Shown piece by piece: positions 24,968 to 33,802 of a stretch of 44,255 bases of DNA. The position numbers were made by a program, and so were the translations under genes. A model generated the notes under the pieces. The model was not told the origin of the DNA. It did not search any database and was given only the letters and a program-made list of their open reading frames with translations. Position 1 is the stretch's first letter. Each line of letters opens with the position of its first letter. The stretch comes from an uncultured Parabacteroides sp. (GTDB lineage: Bacteria; Bacteroidota; Bacteroidia; Bacteroidales; Tannerellaceae), in NCBI GenBank assembly GCA_944325345.1, contig CALUZV010000028.1, forward strand, positions 1 through 44,255, written 5' to 3'.

Positions 24968-25387
24968 ATGTGGTATATCCTATTAAGTCTGGTTGCCTTG
25001 GGCATCGTCGCCGCCATCCTGGGCTATTTCCGTAACCGCAAGTTGCAGCGGATGCTCGAGCGGGGCGAAATCGACGAAATCCCCGAGGCCAAGGAAATCC
25101 CCGAGGAATGTTGCGGCCAGCACGAGACCTGCGAGCGCGACAGCCTCCTCGCAGCCGTCAGCAAGAAGATTGAGTATTATGACGACGAGGAACTCGACCG
25201 TTTCCGCGGCGTCGCCCCCGAAGACTATGACGATGCGGCGGTGGACGAATTCCGCGAGGTGCTCTACACGCTGCAGGAGGTCGAGGTCGCAGGCTGGCTC
25301 CGCAGCCTCCAGCTTCGTCAGGTGAATCTGCCTGACGCACTGAAGGATGAGGCCTTCCTCATCGTCGGGGAACGGAGGACGCATTGA
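24968..25387 (+). CDS. Conserved hypothetical membrane-anchored protein
   Basis: A 139-residue protein with an N-terminal membrane helix (MWYILLSLVALGIVAAILGY), then an acidic cytoplasmic domain with an ECCGQHETCERD cysteine cluster at about residues 46-57 and a helical end (FREVLYTLQEVEVAGWLRSL). Three Cys and one His close together could bind metal. I do not recognise a named family. It sits between aroA and a metal ABC permease, followed by array E. Confidence 0.65.
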   Translation: MWYILLSLVALGIVAAILGYFRNRKLQRMLERGEIDEIPEAKEIPEECCGQHETCERDSLLAAVSKKIEYYDDEELDRFRGVAPEDYDDAAVDEFREVLYTLQEVEVAGWLRSLQLRQVNLPDALKDEAFLIVGERRTH

Positions 25388-25398
25388 GGCTCGCGGAA

Positions 25399-25641
25399 AC
25401 TCTCCAGAGTTGCTGGTGATGACTCCCCAGAGTCGTTGGGGGTAACTCTGCAGAGTCGTTGCTGATGACTCTGCGGAGTCGTTGGCAGAGACTCTGCGGA
25501 GTCGTTAGCAGTACCTCTGCGGAGGGACTGCCTGCTCCTCTGCGGAGGAGCACCGACCTCCTCTGCGGAGGAACCAGCAGCTCCTCTGCGGAGGAACAAC
25601 CGCCTCCTCTGCGGAGGTACTGAAAGCCCCTTTGCGGGGGC
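25399..25641. repeat. Palindromic tandem array E, eleven units of exactly 23 bp
   Basis: A 12-bp palindrome begins at 25399 and recurs every 23 bp to 25629. Versions run from ACTCTCCAGAGT and ACTCTGCGGAGT in the first five units to CCTCTGCGGAGG in the next five. The outer A-T pair becomes a C-G pair on both sides at once. The final unit (CCCCTTTGCGGGGGC then ATTTTTAT) also looks like a terminator. The 11-bp spacers vary. It lies between two co-directional genes. Confidence 0.92.
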
Positions 25642-25668
25642 ATTTTTATAAACATTGAGAAAGAAAAA

Positions 25669-26472
25669 ATGGAACTGTTGCAATATGAATTTTTCCAACA
25701 TGCCTTGATAGGCAGCCTGCTGACGGCCGTGGCCTGCGGGCTGGTTGGGACGTATATCGTGGCGCGGCGCTTGGTATTCATCAGCGGCGGCATCACGCAC
25801 GCGTCGTTCGGCGGACTGGGACTGGGCTTCTACCTGGGTGTGAATCCCATCCTGACGGCGATGGCGTTTGCCGTGCTGTCGGCCTTCGGGGTAGAGTGGG
25901 CGAGCCGCTCGCAAGGCATTCGCGAGGACTCGGCGATAGCCGGGGTGTGGTCGCTGGGGATGGCGCTGGGCGTTATCTTCATATCGCTGACGCCGGGGTA
26001 CGTGCCGAACCTGTCGGCCTATCTGTTTGGGAATATCCTGATGATCACCCGGGGGGATTTGATATGGCTGGCGGGGCTGGTGGTCGTACTGCTGGTGCTG
26101 TTCGGGGTTTACCTTCGGGAAATCGTCTATGTCGCCTTCGATGCGGACTTTGCGCGGACACAGGGCCTGCCGGTGCGCTTCATCGAGTATGCGATGATGT
26201 GCCTGATAGCACTGACGATTGTGCTCTCTATCCGTTTGGTTGGCATCATGCTGCTGATGAGCCTCTTGACGTTGCCCCAGATAACGATGAACCTGGTGAG
26301 TGCGGACTTTAGGAAGATAATATGGGGGAGCGTGGGGATAGGATTCGCGGGGTCGGTGGCAGGGCTCTTCCTGTCGTACAAGCTGGATGCGCCGTCGGGG
26401 GCATTCATCATCCTGCTCTTTGTCCTCGTCTTTTTGCTGGTGAAAGCAATAAAGGGGAGGCGGCAGCGTTAA
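25669..26472 (+). CDS. Metal ABC transporter permease (ZnuB/MntB, ABC-3 family)
   Basis: A 267-residue inner-membrane permease with about eight helices, for zinc or manganese uptake. The family pattern is clear: GLVGTYIVARRLVFISGGIT, HASFGGLGLGFYLG, and the ATPase-contact region FDADFARTQGLPV. No ATPase or solute-binding gene is adjacent, so partner subunits must lie elsewhere. The metal cannot be assigned. It is 19 bp upstream of porW/sprE, probably in the same transcript. Confidence 0.88.
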   Translation: MELLQYEFFQHALIGSLLTAVACGLVGTYIVARRLVFISGGITHASFGGLGLGFYLGVNPILTAMAFAVLSAFGVEWASRSQGIREDSAIAGVWSLGMALGVIFISLTPGYVPNLSAYLFGNILMITRGDLIWLAGLVVVLLVLFGVYLREIVYVAFDADFARTQGLPVRFIEYAMMCLIALTIVLSIRLVGIMLLMSLLTLPQITMNLVSADFRKIIWGSVGIGFAGSVAGLFLSYKLDAPSGAFIILLFVLVFLLVKAIKGRRQR

Positions 26473-26491
26473 AGAATAGAATACGGGAGAG

Positions 26492-29400
26492 ATGATAGAG
26501 ATAGATAAGCATAGTAGCCGGGGGAGAAAGGCGCGGGCGAGGGTCGGCTGGCAGCTGGCGGCCTTGGCGCTACTTCTGGTACTCACCTTCCTTCCTTCGT
26601 GCAGTACGAAGAAGAATACGAGGGCGAGCCGCTTCTATCATGCCTTTACATCCCGCTACAATATATATTATAATGGTAAGGTCTCCTTCGATGAAGCCTT
26701 GAAAGCCCAACAAACGGGATACAAGGAGAACTATACCGACATGATTCTGATGTACCCCATCAGCGCGCAACCGAAAGACAAAGCGGAGCCCGGCGGCCCC
26801 TTCGATCGCGCCATTGAGAAGAGCAACAAGGCTATCAAACTGCACTCCATCCGCACGAAGCCCAAGAAGAAACCCGGCTGGCGCAACGACCCGAAGGAGC
26901 GGAAGTGGCAGGAGCAGGAGGAGTACAACCCCTTCCTGAAGAAGTGCTGGATGCTGCTGGGCGAGTCGCAGTTCTACAATGCGGACTTCCTGCAGGCCTC
27001 CGCTACGTTCTCCTACATAGCCCGCCACTATGCGACCGACGAGTTGATGGTGGCTGAGGCGAAGCTCTGGCAAGCCCGCTGCTACGCCGAGATGGACTGG
27101 CTCTACGAAGCCGAAGATATTCTCGCGAAGCTGAACAAGGACGGAATCCCCGCGAAGAGCCAGGAGCACTACGCCGCCGTCTATGCCGACTATCTGGTGA
27201 AGAACAAGCAGTTCGAAGAAGCCATCCCTTACTTGCAGAAGGCTATCAAGGCCGAGCCGAGCCGTCTGCAGCGTAGCCGTATGCGCTATCTGCTGGGGCA
27301 AATCTATACGACGCTGGAGCTGGATGGCCTTGCTTACCAGGCTTTCAAGAAGGTTGCCCGCTCGAATCCTCCCTATGAGCTGGAGTTTGCCGCTCGCATC
27401 CGCCAGACAGAAGTCTATCCCGGCGGCGACTACCGGAAGGTCGTGAAGCAGCTGGAGCGGATGGCCAAGAATCAGAAGAACAAAGACATGCTCGATCAGG
27501 TCTATTATGCGCTGGGCAATGTCTATCTCAACCACGAGGACACGGTCAATGCTATCAAGAGCTACGAGCTGGGCGTGGAGAAAAGTACGCAGATGGGGAT
27601 GGACCAAGCCATCTGTCAGATTCGTTTAGGCGACCTGTACTTCCAGAAGCGCGATTACATCAAGGCGCAGCCGAACTTCAGCGGGGCGCTCTCCATTATC
27701 CAGAAGGAATATAAGGATTACGATCGGGTCTCTAAACTCTCTGCCGTCTTGGACGAACTGGTGGTGCACGCCGAAGCTGTCCATCTCCAGGACAGTTTGC
27801 AGACGCTTGCCAAGATGCCAGAGGCCGAGCGGCTGGCGGTTATCGACAAGATTATCGAACGTGTAAAGAAGGAAGAAGAAGAAGCGAAGGCTTTGGCCGA
27901 AAAGGAAGCCTACCTCGCAGAGCAGGAAGCGAAAGGTACCGGCATCGACCGTCCGGGCACGGAAGTTACCACCATGACTATCCCGACGGCCGGCGGCGGT
28001 TCCTCCTTCTACTTTTATAACCCGCAGACGGTTTCGCAAGGTAAGGCGCAGTTCCAGCGCAAATGGGGCCGTCGTCCGCTGGAAGATGACTGGCGTCGTC
28101 GCAACAAACGTATGACGACCTTCGACGAGCCGATGGAGGACGAAACCGAGGGCGAGGAGACGGATGAGCTATTGGCTGAGGGCGAAACTCCTGAGGCTGC
28201 CGTTACGGATTCTTCCGCCGTCGCCGCCGACGACCCGAAAAGTCGCGAGTATTATCTCCAGCAATTGCCGATGACGCCGGAGGATATCGCCGCTTCCAAC
28301 GTCATCATCATCGATGGGTTGTATAACATGGCGATGATTTACAAGGACAAGCTGGAGGACTTGCCCCTGGCGATTTCCGCCTTCGAGGAGCTGGAGCGGC
28401 GTTTCCCCGACAATGAGCATCTGCTGGAAAGCTATTTCCAAGTCTATCTGATGGCTTTACGCAACAAAGACGCGGTCTTGGCCTCGACCTACAAGGATAA
28501 AATCCAGGCGAAGTTCCCGGGAAGCGATTATGCCGTTGCGGTTGCCGACCCCAATTACGAGTATAACATCCGCATGATGGACACCGTCCAGGATTCCATC
28601 TACGAGCATACCTACGAGCGTTATCTCGCCTCCGACATCTCGACAGTCCGTCAGAACTTCCGGATGATGGGCGAGAAATACCCGCTGGCAAAACTAATGC
28701 CTAAATTCATGTTCCTCGACGCCTTGACCTACGTCCAAGAGGGGAACCCCGAAGGTTTCAAGGCCGCCCTCCGCGCCTTGGTCGAAAAGTATCCCGGTGC
28801 CGACGTAACCGAGTTGGCTGGCGAGATGCTGAAGGGTGTCTTGCGTGGCCGGGCTATGGTGCAGGGCGATATCAAGGGCATGACGTGGAACCTCCGCTTC
28901 GGTGCCGAGGATGGCGAGCTTTCCGCCGCCGATTCCGCCCGTGTCTTCAAGGCCGACAAGAACGTGCCGTACCGGATGTTGCTGGTCTTCCCCACCGACG
29001 GCGTGGACAAGAATCAGTTGCTCTTCTCCGTGGCGGCCTACAACTTTGCGAACATGATGGTGAAGGAATTCGACCTCTCCATCGAGCCGATGGGTCCGTT
29101 GAGCATGTTAATCATCAGTGGCTTCTACAACTTCGACGAAATCCTGCATTATTATAAGATGATTTACGGGAAAGACGGGTATGCGACCGCTATCGAAAGC
29201 CGCGTAGCTATCCTCCCGATTTCAGACGACAACTACGAGACCCTGATGCACGGCAAGACGCTCGACGAGTACGTCTCCTTCTTTGAAGCGAATTTCAGCG
29301 ATGTCGCTCCCGAACTGGCTGCCCGCTGGCGGGCTCGCATGGAAGCGGATATGGAAGCGCCCGAAGCAGCCGAGTCGGATTCGATTCCGACAGAACCAGT

Positions 29401-30061
29401 CCCCGTTCCCGAGCCGACACCCGCCGTCGATTCCGTCGCTCCGCTGCAGATTGTCCGTCCGCTTCCTTTGCCGGAGGTTCAGGATTCGCTGCCGGCGGTT
29501 TGGGTTCAGGAGGTTATCGACGTGCCGCAGGATTCCGTACAGGTTACGGGACCGGTACAGGAAGACCCGGGCTTGACGTTGAAGGATATCGAAGAGATTC
29601 GTAAGCGCGAGGCTGAGGAAGAAGAGGCGCGTCGCGAAGAGGCCCGCAAGGCTTTCGAGGCCGAGCAGGAGGCTGAAAAGGCTCTGCGCGAGCAGAAGGC
29701 AAAAGAACGCGAAGAGCTCGAGAAGCAGCAGAAGGCTGAAGAAGAAGCTCTCCTCAAAGCGAAGCGCGAGCGTGAAAAACAGCTCGAACGTGAGCGTAAA
29801 GAGAAGCTGAAGCAGGCCGAGGCCGACCGCAAGGCCAAACTCAAGGCCCGCGAACAGCTCCGCAAAGAAAAAGAAAAGGCTTACAAAGAACGCCTGAAAC
29901 AGCGCGAGCAAGAGCGTAAAGCCAAGGAAAAAGCCTACAAGCAGAAGCTCAAGGAGCGGGAAAAGGCTCGCAAGGCCGAGCTGAAGGCGAAGGAACAGGC
30001 GCGCAAAGAGGCGCAAAAGGCGAAAGAGGCGGAGCGCAAGGCCCGGCTCAAAAACAGATAA
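26492..30061 (+). CDS. porW: T9SS TPR lipoprotein PorW/SprE
   Basis: A 1189-residue protein with a lipoprotein signal ending LTFLPSCSTKKN, followed by the family-typical RFYHAFTSRYNIYYNGK stretch. Several TPR-like helix pairs cover residues about 150-480, for example ESQFYNADFLQASATFSYIA. A linker with acidic runs and a second helical region reaches about residue 960. The last 150-160 residues are a Lys/Glu/Arg/Ala-rich coiled coil. PorW/SprE is required for type IX secretion and is thought to link the outer-membrane translocon to the GldK-GldN ring. The core operon is about 7 kb downstream. The long charged tail is unusually extended. Confidence 0.85.
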   Translation: MIEIDKHSSRGRKARARVGWQLAALALLLVLTFLPSCSTKKNTRASRFYHAFTSRYNIYYNGKVSFDEALKAQQTGYKENYTDMILMYPISAQPKDKAEPGGPFDRAIEKSNKAIKLHSIRTKPKKKPGWRNDPKERKWQEQEEYNPFLKKCWMLLGESQFYNADFLQASATFSYIARHYATDELMVAEAKLWQARCYAEMDWLYEAEDILAKLNKDGIPAKSQEHYAAVYADYLVKNKQFEEAIPYLQKAIKAEPSRLQRSRMRYLLGQIYTTLELDGLAYQAFKKVARSNPPYELEFAARIRQTEVYPGGDYRKVVKQLERMAKNQKNKDMLDQVYYALGNVYLNHEDTVNAIKSYELGVEKSTQMGMDQAICQIRLGDLYFQKRDYIKAQPNFSGALSIIQKEYKDYDRVSKLSAVLDELVVHAEAVHLQDSLQTLAKMPEAERLAVIDKIIERVKKEEEEAKALAEKEAYLAEQEAKGTGIDRPGTEVTTMTIPTAGGGSSFYFYNPQTVSQGKAQFQRKWGRRPLEDDWRRRNKRMTTFDEPMEDETEGEETDELLAEGETPEAAVTDSSAVAADDPKSREYYLQQLPMTPEDIAASNVIIIDGLYNMAMIYKDKLEDLPLAISAFEELERRFPDNEHLLESYFQVYLMALRNKDAVLASTYKDKIQAKFPGSDYAVAVADPNYEYNIRMMDTVQDSIYEHTYERYLASDISTVRQNFRMMGEKYPLAKLMPKFMFLDALTYVQEGNPEGFKAALRALVEKYPGADVTELAGEMLKGVLRGRAMVQGDIKGMTWNLRFGAEDGELSAADSARVFKADKNVPYRMLLVFPTDGVDKNQLLFSVAAYNFANMMVKEFDLSIEPMGPLSMLIISGFYNFDEILHYYKMIYGKDGYATAIESRVAILPISDDNYETLMHGKTLDEYVSFFEANFSDVAPELAARWRARMEADMEAPEAAESDSIPTEPVPVPEPTPAVDSVAPLQIVRPLPLPEVQDSLPAVWVQEVIDVPQDSVQVTGPVQEDPGLTLKDIEEIRKREAEEEEARREEARKAFEAEQEAEKALREQKAKEREELEKQQKAEEEALLKAKREREKQLERERKEKLKQAEADRKAKLKAREQLRKEKEKAYKERLKQREQERKAKEKAYKQKLKEREKARKAELKAKEQARKEAQKAKEAERKARLKNR

Positions 30062-30073
30062 CGACCTAAGTTT

Positions 30074-30997
30074 ATGATTGTAATTAGAGAAGGACAAACG
30101 ATTGATGAAAATGCATTGGCGGCCACCATCGGCTTCTTCGACGGCGTGCATCTCGGGCACCGTTTCCTGGTCGAGGAACTGAGGGCGGAGGCGCGTAAGC
30201 GGAATCTCCCCTCGGCGGTGATTACCTTCGCGCAACATCCCCGGCAGGTGCTCCACGCCGATTATCAGCCGAAGTTGCTCACTTCTTTTTCCGAAAAAAT
30301 CGCGCTCCTGGCGTCCCTGGGGGTGGATTATTGTATCGTGCTGGATTTTACCCTGGAGCTGTCTCAGCTTACGGCCCAGCAGTTTATCTCGCAAATCCTG
30401 GCGTCCCGCTATCATGTCCGGACGCTCCTCATCGGCTACGATCACCGGTTCGGGCACGACCGCACCGACGGTTTCGAGCAGTACGTGGACTACGGTGCCG
30501 CCTGCGGCATGGAGGTGTTGCAGGCTTCGCCCTACGACGCGGGCCGCACGCCGGTCAGTTCGTCTATCATCCGCCGGCTTTTGCACGACGAGGGGGCGGT
30601 CGAGCGGGCAGCCGAGTTGCTCACGTATCCGTATAGTCTCCGGGGGCATATCGTCGCCGGCTACCAGGTCGGGAGGCAGTTGGGTTTCCCGACGGCGAAC
30701 ATCTGCGTGGACGAACCGTTCAAGGTGCTGCCCGCCATCGGGGTGTATGCCGTACGCGTTTCTTTGCTGGGGAAACAGTACAAAGGGATGCTGTATATCG
30801 GCCGGCGGCCGACGGTGCACAACGGCGATAATTTGAGCATCGAGGTGCATATCCTCGACTTCTCGGGCAACATTTACCAAGATACCATCCGCGTTTCCTT
30901 CCTCCGCCGCGTCCGGGGCGACATTGCCTTCGATTCGCTCGAAGCCCTCAGCGCGCAGTTGGAAAAAGACCGCGAGGCGGTCGCCGCGATGATTTGA
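30074..30997 (+). CDS. ribF: Bifunctional riboflavin kinase/FAD synthetase
   Basis: A 307-residue cytoplasmic enzyme that makes FMN and FAD. The N-terminal FAD synthetase part has IGFFDGVHLGHRFLVEELR (HxGH-type motif), PSAVITFAQHPRQVL and LIGYDHRFGHDR. The C-terminal kinase part has GYQVGRQLGFPTANICVD and YIGRRPTVHNG. Length is normal. It starts 12 bp after porW/sprE, so co-transcription is likely. Confidence 0.94.
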   Translation: MIVIREGQTIDENALAATIGFFDGVHLGHRFLVEELRAEARKRNLPSAVITFAQHPRQVLHADYQPKLLTSFSEKIALLASLGVDYCIVLDFTLELSQLTAQQFISQILASRYHVRTLLIGYDHRFGHDRTDGFEQYVDYGAACGMEVLQASPYDAGRTPVSSSIIRRLLHDEGAVERAAELLTYPYSLRGHIVAGYQVGRQLGFPTANICVDEPFKVLPAIGVYAVRVSLLGKQYKGMLYIGRRPTVHNGDNLSIEVHILDFSGNIYQDTIRVSFLRRVRGDIAFDSLEALSAQLEKDREAVAAMI

Positions 30998-31011
30998 TAT
31001 AGGAATAGAGC

Positions 31012-31333
31012 GGGAAAACGCCCTGCACGCTGCAGGACGGATTCCCGGCGTGGGAAAGCTTCCTGCAGACTGCAGGACGGATTCCCGGAGCTGGAAAGCT
31101 TCCTGCACGCTGCGGGACGTTTTCCCGGAGCTGGAAAATCTCCCCAGCCGCTGGGGAACGATTCCCGGAGCTGGAAAACCTCCCCAGTTGCTGGGGAACG
31201 ATTCCCGGGGCTGGAAAGTCTCCCCAGTTGCTGGGGAACGATTCCAGGGGCTGGAAAATCTCCTCAGCTGCTGGGAAACGATTCCCGAGGCTGGAAAGCT
31301 TCCCCAGCTGCTGGGCAGCGTTTCCAGCCCCTG
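31012..31333. repeat. Palindromic tandem array F, exact 40-bp unit
   Basis: TTCC cores start at 31042, 31082, 31122, 31162, 31202, 31242, 31282 and 31322, exactly 40 bp apart. Each unit has palindrome 1 (TTCCCGGAGCTGGAA) and, 20 bp on, palindrome 2. The latter is CCTGCAcgcTGCAGG in the first units and CCCCAGttgCTGGGG later, so both arms changed together. It lies between ribF and the argE-like gene. Confidence 0.92.
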
Positions 31334-31366
31334 TCATTTTTCAAAAGAATAATAAGAAGAAAATAT

Positions 31367-32422
31367 ATGTATTATAAAGCAATAGATTTGTTGAAGGGCA
31401 TGATTGCCCGCCCGTCCTTCAGCCGCGAAGAGGGCGCGGTGGCGGATTTCCTCGAACAGGCATGGAAAGCCGACGGGCACCTCGTTTCCCGCGTCGGAAA
31501 CAATCTCTACCTCACCACGGGCGCGATTGACCCGCAGAAACCGACCCTCCTGCTCAATTCGCATATCGATACCGTCAAGCCGGCTTCGGGCTGGACACGC
31601 GACCCATTTTCCCCCGACGAAACCGAAGACGACCGGCTCTACGGCCTCGGTAGCAACGACGCGGGGGCGAGCGTCGTCTCGTTGTACGCGGCCTTCTGCC
31701 TGCTGACCGAGCGCGAGCAACCGTATAACCTTATCTTCCTCGCCTCGTGCGAAGAGGAGGTGTCGGGGAAAAACGGCCTCGAGAGTGTCTTGCCGTATCT
31801 GCCGCCAATCAAGTTTGCCGTCGTGGGCGAGCCGACGGGCATGAATCCCGCTGTCGCCGAGAAGGGACTGATGGTCCTCGACTGCGTGGCGAAGGGGAAA
31901 GCCGGACACGCGGCGCGCAACGAGGGGGTGAACGCGATTTACCGGGCGATGGACGACATCGCGTGGTTCCGCTCGTTCCAGTTCCCGGAGCAGAGCGATT
32001 TCCTCGGGCCGGTCAAGATGTCGGTTACGATGATTCAGGCCGGGACGCAGCACAACGTCGTGCCCGATACCTGCTCCTACGTCGTCGATGTGCGCAGCAA
32101 CGAATTTTACTCCAACGAAGAGCTGTTCCGCCAGATATCCAGCCACGTGCAGAGCGAAGTCAAGGCACGGAGCTTCCGCCTGAACTCGTCGCGCACCGAG
32201 CTGTCGCATCCCTTCGTTCAACGGGCGGTGATGCTGGGGCGTGAGCCGTTTGGTTCGCCTACGCTGAGCGATCAGGCGCTGATGCCCTTCCCGTCGGTGA
32301 AGATGGGGCCGGGCCAGTCCTCGCGTTCGCATTCGGCGGATGAATACATCGGACTGCTGGAAATCCGCGAGGCAATCGACCTCTACGTCCGGCTGCTGGA
32401 TAACCTGAAGCTCGACGCTTGA
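31367..32422 (+). CDS. argE: M20 family deacylase, probable N-acyl-ornithine/citrulline deacetylase
   Basis: A 351-residue zinc peptidase-fold enzyme. Metal ligands appear in LLLNSHIDTVKP (His), GSNDAGAS (Asp), SCEEEVSGKNGLE (catalytic Glu and ligand Glu) and VGEPTGMNPAVAEKGLM, with the C-terminal His in SRSHSADEYIG. It is closest to the ArgE/DapE group. In Bacteroidota such proteins remove the acyl group from N-acetyl- or N-succinyl-ornithine or citrulline in arginine synthesis. No other arg gene is in the window, so the substrate is inferred from sequence alone. The next gene starts 2 bp after its stop. Confidence 0.82.
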   Translation: MYYKAIDLLKGMIARPSFSREEGAVADFLEQAWKADGHLVSRVGNNLYLTTGAIDPQKPTLLLNSHIDTVKPASGWTRDPFSPDETEDDRLYGLGSNDAGASVVSLYAAFCLLTEREQPYNLIFLASCEEEVSGKNGLESVLPYLPPIKFAVVGEPTGMNPAVAEKGLMVLDCVAKGKAGHAARNEGVNAIYRAMDDIAWFRSFQFPEQSDFLGPVKMSVTMIQAGTQHNVVPDTCSYVVDVRSNEFYSNEELFRQISSHVQSEVKARSFRLNSSRTELSHPFVQRAVMLGREPFGSPTLSDQALMPFPSVKMGPGQSSRSHSADEYIGLLEIREAIDLYVRLLDNLKLDA

Positions 32423-32424
32423 CG

Positions 32425-33663
32425 ATGGCCCGGCTCTGGATAAATCCCCGGCGGCTGCTCGCCAACGCCCAGATACGGAAAGTGCTGGAGACGGTGGCGA
32501 CGCGCTACCTCGTGGCCTTCCTGAACCTTGTGCTGCTCTTCGTCAATGCCAAAGTGCTGGGTGCCGAGGGGCTGGGCTTGGTGGGGATTATCCTGGCGTC
32601 GATGAATCTGGCGGTTATCTTCAACAGCATCTTTTGCGGGAGCACCATCGTCTATTTTATGAACCGCTACGGGATGAAGCGGCTCGTGGCGCCGGCGTAT
32701 CTGTGGGCCGTGGCGGGCTCCGCTGTGGCGACAGCGGGGATGGCGGCGCTGGGACTTTTTCCCTTGGCGTACGCGGCGGATGTCTATTTCTTAGCCTTGC
32801 TCAATTCCCTGATTGCCGCCAACTCGAGATTCCTGCTGGGGGCGGACCGCGTCGGCGGGTTTAACCTCGTGTTCTTCTTGCAGAGCGGGCTGCTCTTCTT
32901 CGTGCTCCTATTCTATTATTATATATGGGAGAAACCGGAGGTGGCGTCCTATCTGCAGGGTTTGTATATCACGAACGGGGCGGCGCTGGCCGTCAGCTTC
33001 CTCTTGCTCCGGCGGAAGTTTGCGGAGAAGGAAAGCGTTGCTGTTTCCCGCTCCTCCCTTTTGCGCGAGATGTTCGTCTATGGCCTCTGGAGCAATGTCG
33101 ATAATCTGGCGGAGACCCTTTCCTCGCGCCTGAACTACTTCCTGGTGCAGCGTTTCGTCGGCTTGAGCGGCGTCGGCCTCCTCGACGGGGGCACGAAAAT
33201 CTCGGAGAGCGTCTGGCACATCAGCCGCGCCGTAGGTTATATCGTGAACGGCGAGGTGGCGCGGAGCCACGACGCGGGCGACCAGCGGCAGACGACGCTC
33301 CGCCTGCTGCGTCTGACCTTTGGGGCGACTTCGGCTGTCATGCTCGTCATCCTCTGCATCCCGGAGTGGGTTTATACCGACTACCTTTTCAGCGCGGAGT
33401 TCGAGGGCATCGCCAATGTGATACGTTGCCTTGCCCCGGGGATAGTCGCCCTGGCGTGCAACACCATCCTGAGCCAATATTTTATCGGGAGCGGAAGGGT
33501 GAAAGACAGCGCGTATGCCTCGTGCACGGGGCTGGCGGTGCTCGCCGTTGCGGGCGGGGTGATGGTGCCGTTGTGGGGCGTCTCGGGCGGGGCGGGGGCG
33601 ACGAGCGTGGCGTTCGGGGCGATGCTGGCGGTCTCGTGGGCGAAATTTCGGAAGGCAAAATGA
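32425..33663 (+). CDS. Polysaccharide flippase-like membrane protein (Wzx/MVF superfamily)
   Basis: A 412-residue membrane protein with about 11-12 helices. The N-terminal pattern (TRYLVAFLNLVLLFVNAKVL then GAEGLGLVGII) is characteristic of oligosaccharide flippases, which move lipid-linked sugars across the inner membrane. The ATG at 32425 directly follows the argE stop; a TTG at 32419 is an alternative. No glycosyltransferases are adjacent, so its substrate is unknown. GC content is high, like its neighbours. Confidence 0.75.
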   Translation: MARLWINPRRLLANAQIRKVLETVATRYLVAFLNLVLLFVNAKVLGAEGLGLVGIILASMNLAVIFNSIFCGSTIVYFMNRYGMKRLVAPAYLWAVAGSAVATAGMAALGLFPLAYAADVYFLALLNSLIAANSRFLLGADRVGGFNLVFFLQSGLLFFVLLFYYYIWEKPEVASYLQGLYITNGAALAVSFLLLRRKFAEKESVAVSRSSLLREMFVYGLWSNVDNLAETLSSRLNYFLVQRFVGLSGVGLLDGGTKISESVWHISRAVGYIVNGEVARSHDAGDQRQTTLRLLRLTFGATSAVMLVILCIPEWVYTDYLFSAEFEGIANVIRCLAPGIVALACNTILSQYFIGSGRVKDSAYASCTGLAVLAVAGGVMVPLWGVSGGAGATSVAFGAMLAVSWAKFRKAK

Positions 33664-33726
33664 AAAAACTGTAATTCGGGTAGGAAAATCTGTGCGTTGT
33701 CTCTTCTTTTTTAGGCCAAAACCTTG

Positions 33727-33734
33727 TACCTTTG
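33727..33734 (+). promoter_or_regulatory. -7 promoter box before the CarboxypepD_reg-like gene
   Basis: TACCTTTG matches TAnnTTTG, about 70 bp before the ATG at 33803. No clear -33 element is visible. Confidence 0.5.
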
Positions 33735-33802
33735 AACTGCATTTAGTAATCACCGAGCAACGAGAAAACTCATATCCCCGCGCTCCTTAAAAATACAAAC
33801 CT

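Noticed and set aside
25399..25641. CRISPR array
   Set aside because: Repeat unit of only 23 bp with 11-bp spacers, symmetric repeats, and no cas genes. The other arrays also repeat their intervening DNA.
25318..26586. Minus-strand open frame (about 422 codons) opposite the metal permease and array E
   Set aside because: Its sequence is low-complexity His/Gln/Arg from antisense reading, and it runs through the 23-bp array.
29222..31108. Long minus-strand open frame (about 628 codons) opposite porW/sprE and ribF
   Set aside because: It is the antisense of the charged-repeat tail and ribF, whose codon bias leaves the opposite frame open. It spans two real genes and resembles no protein.
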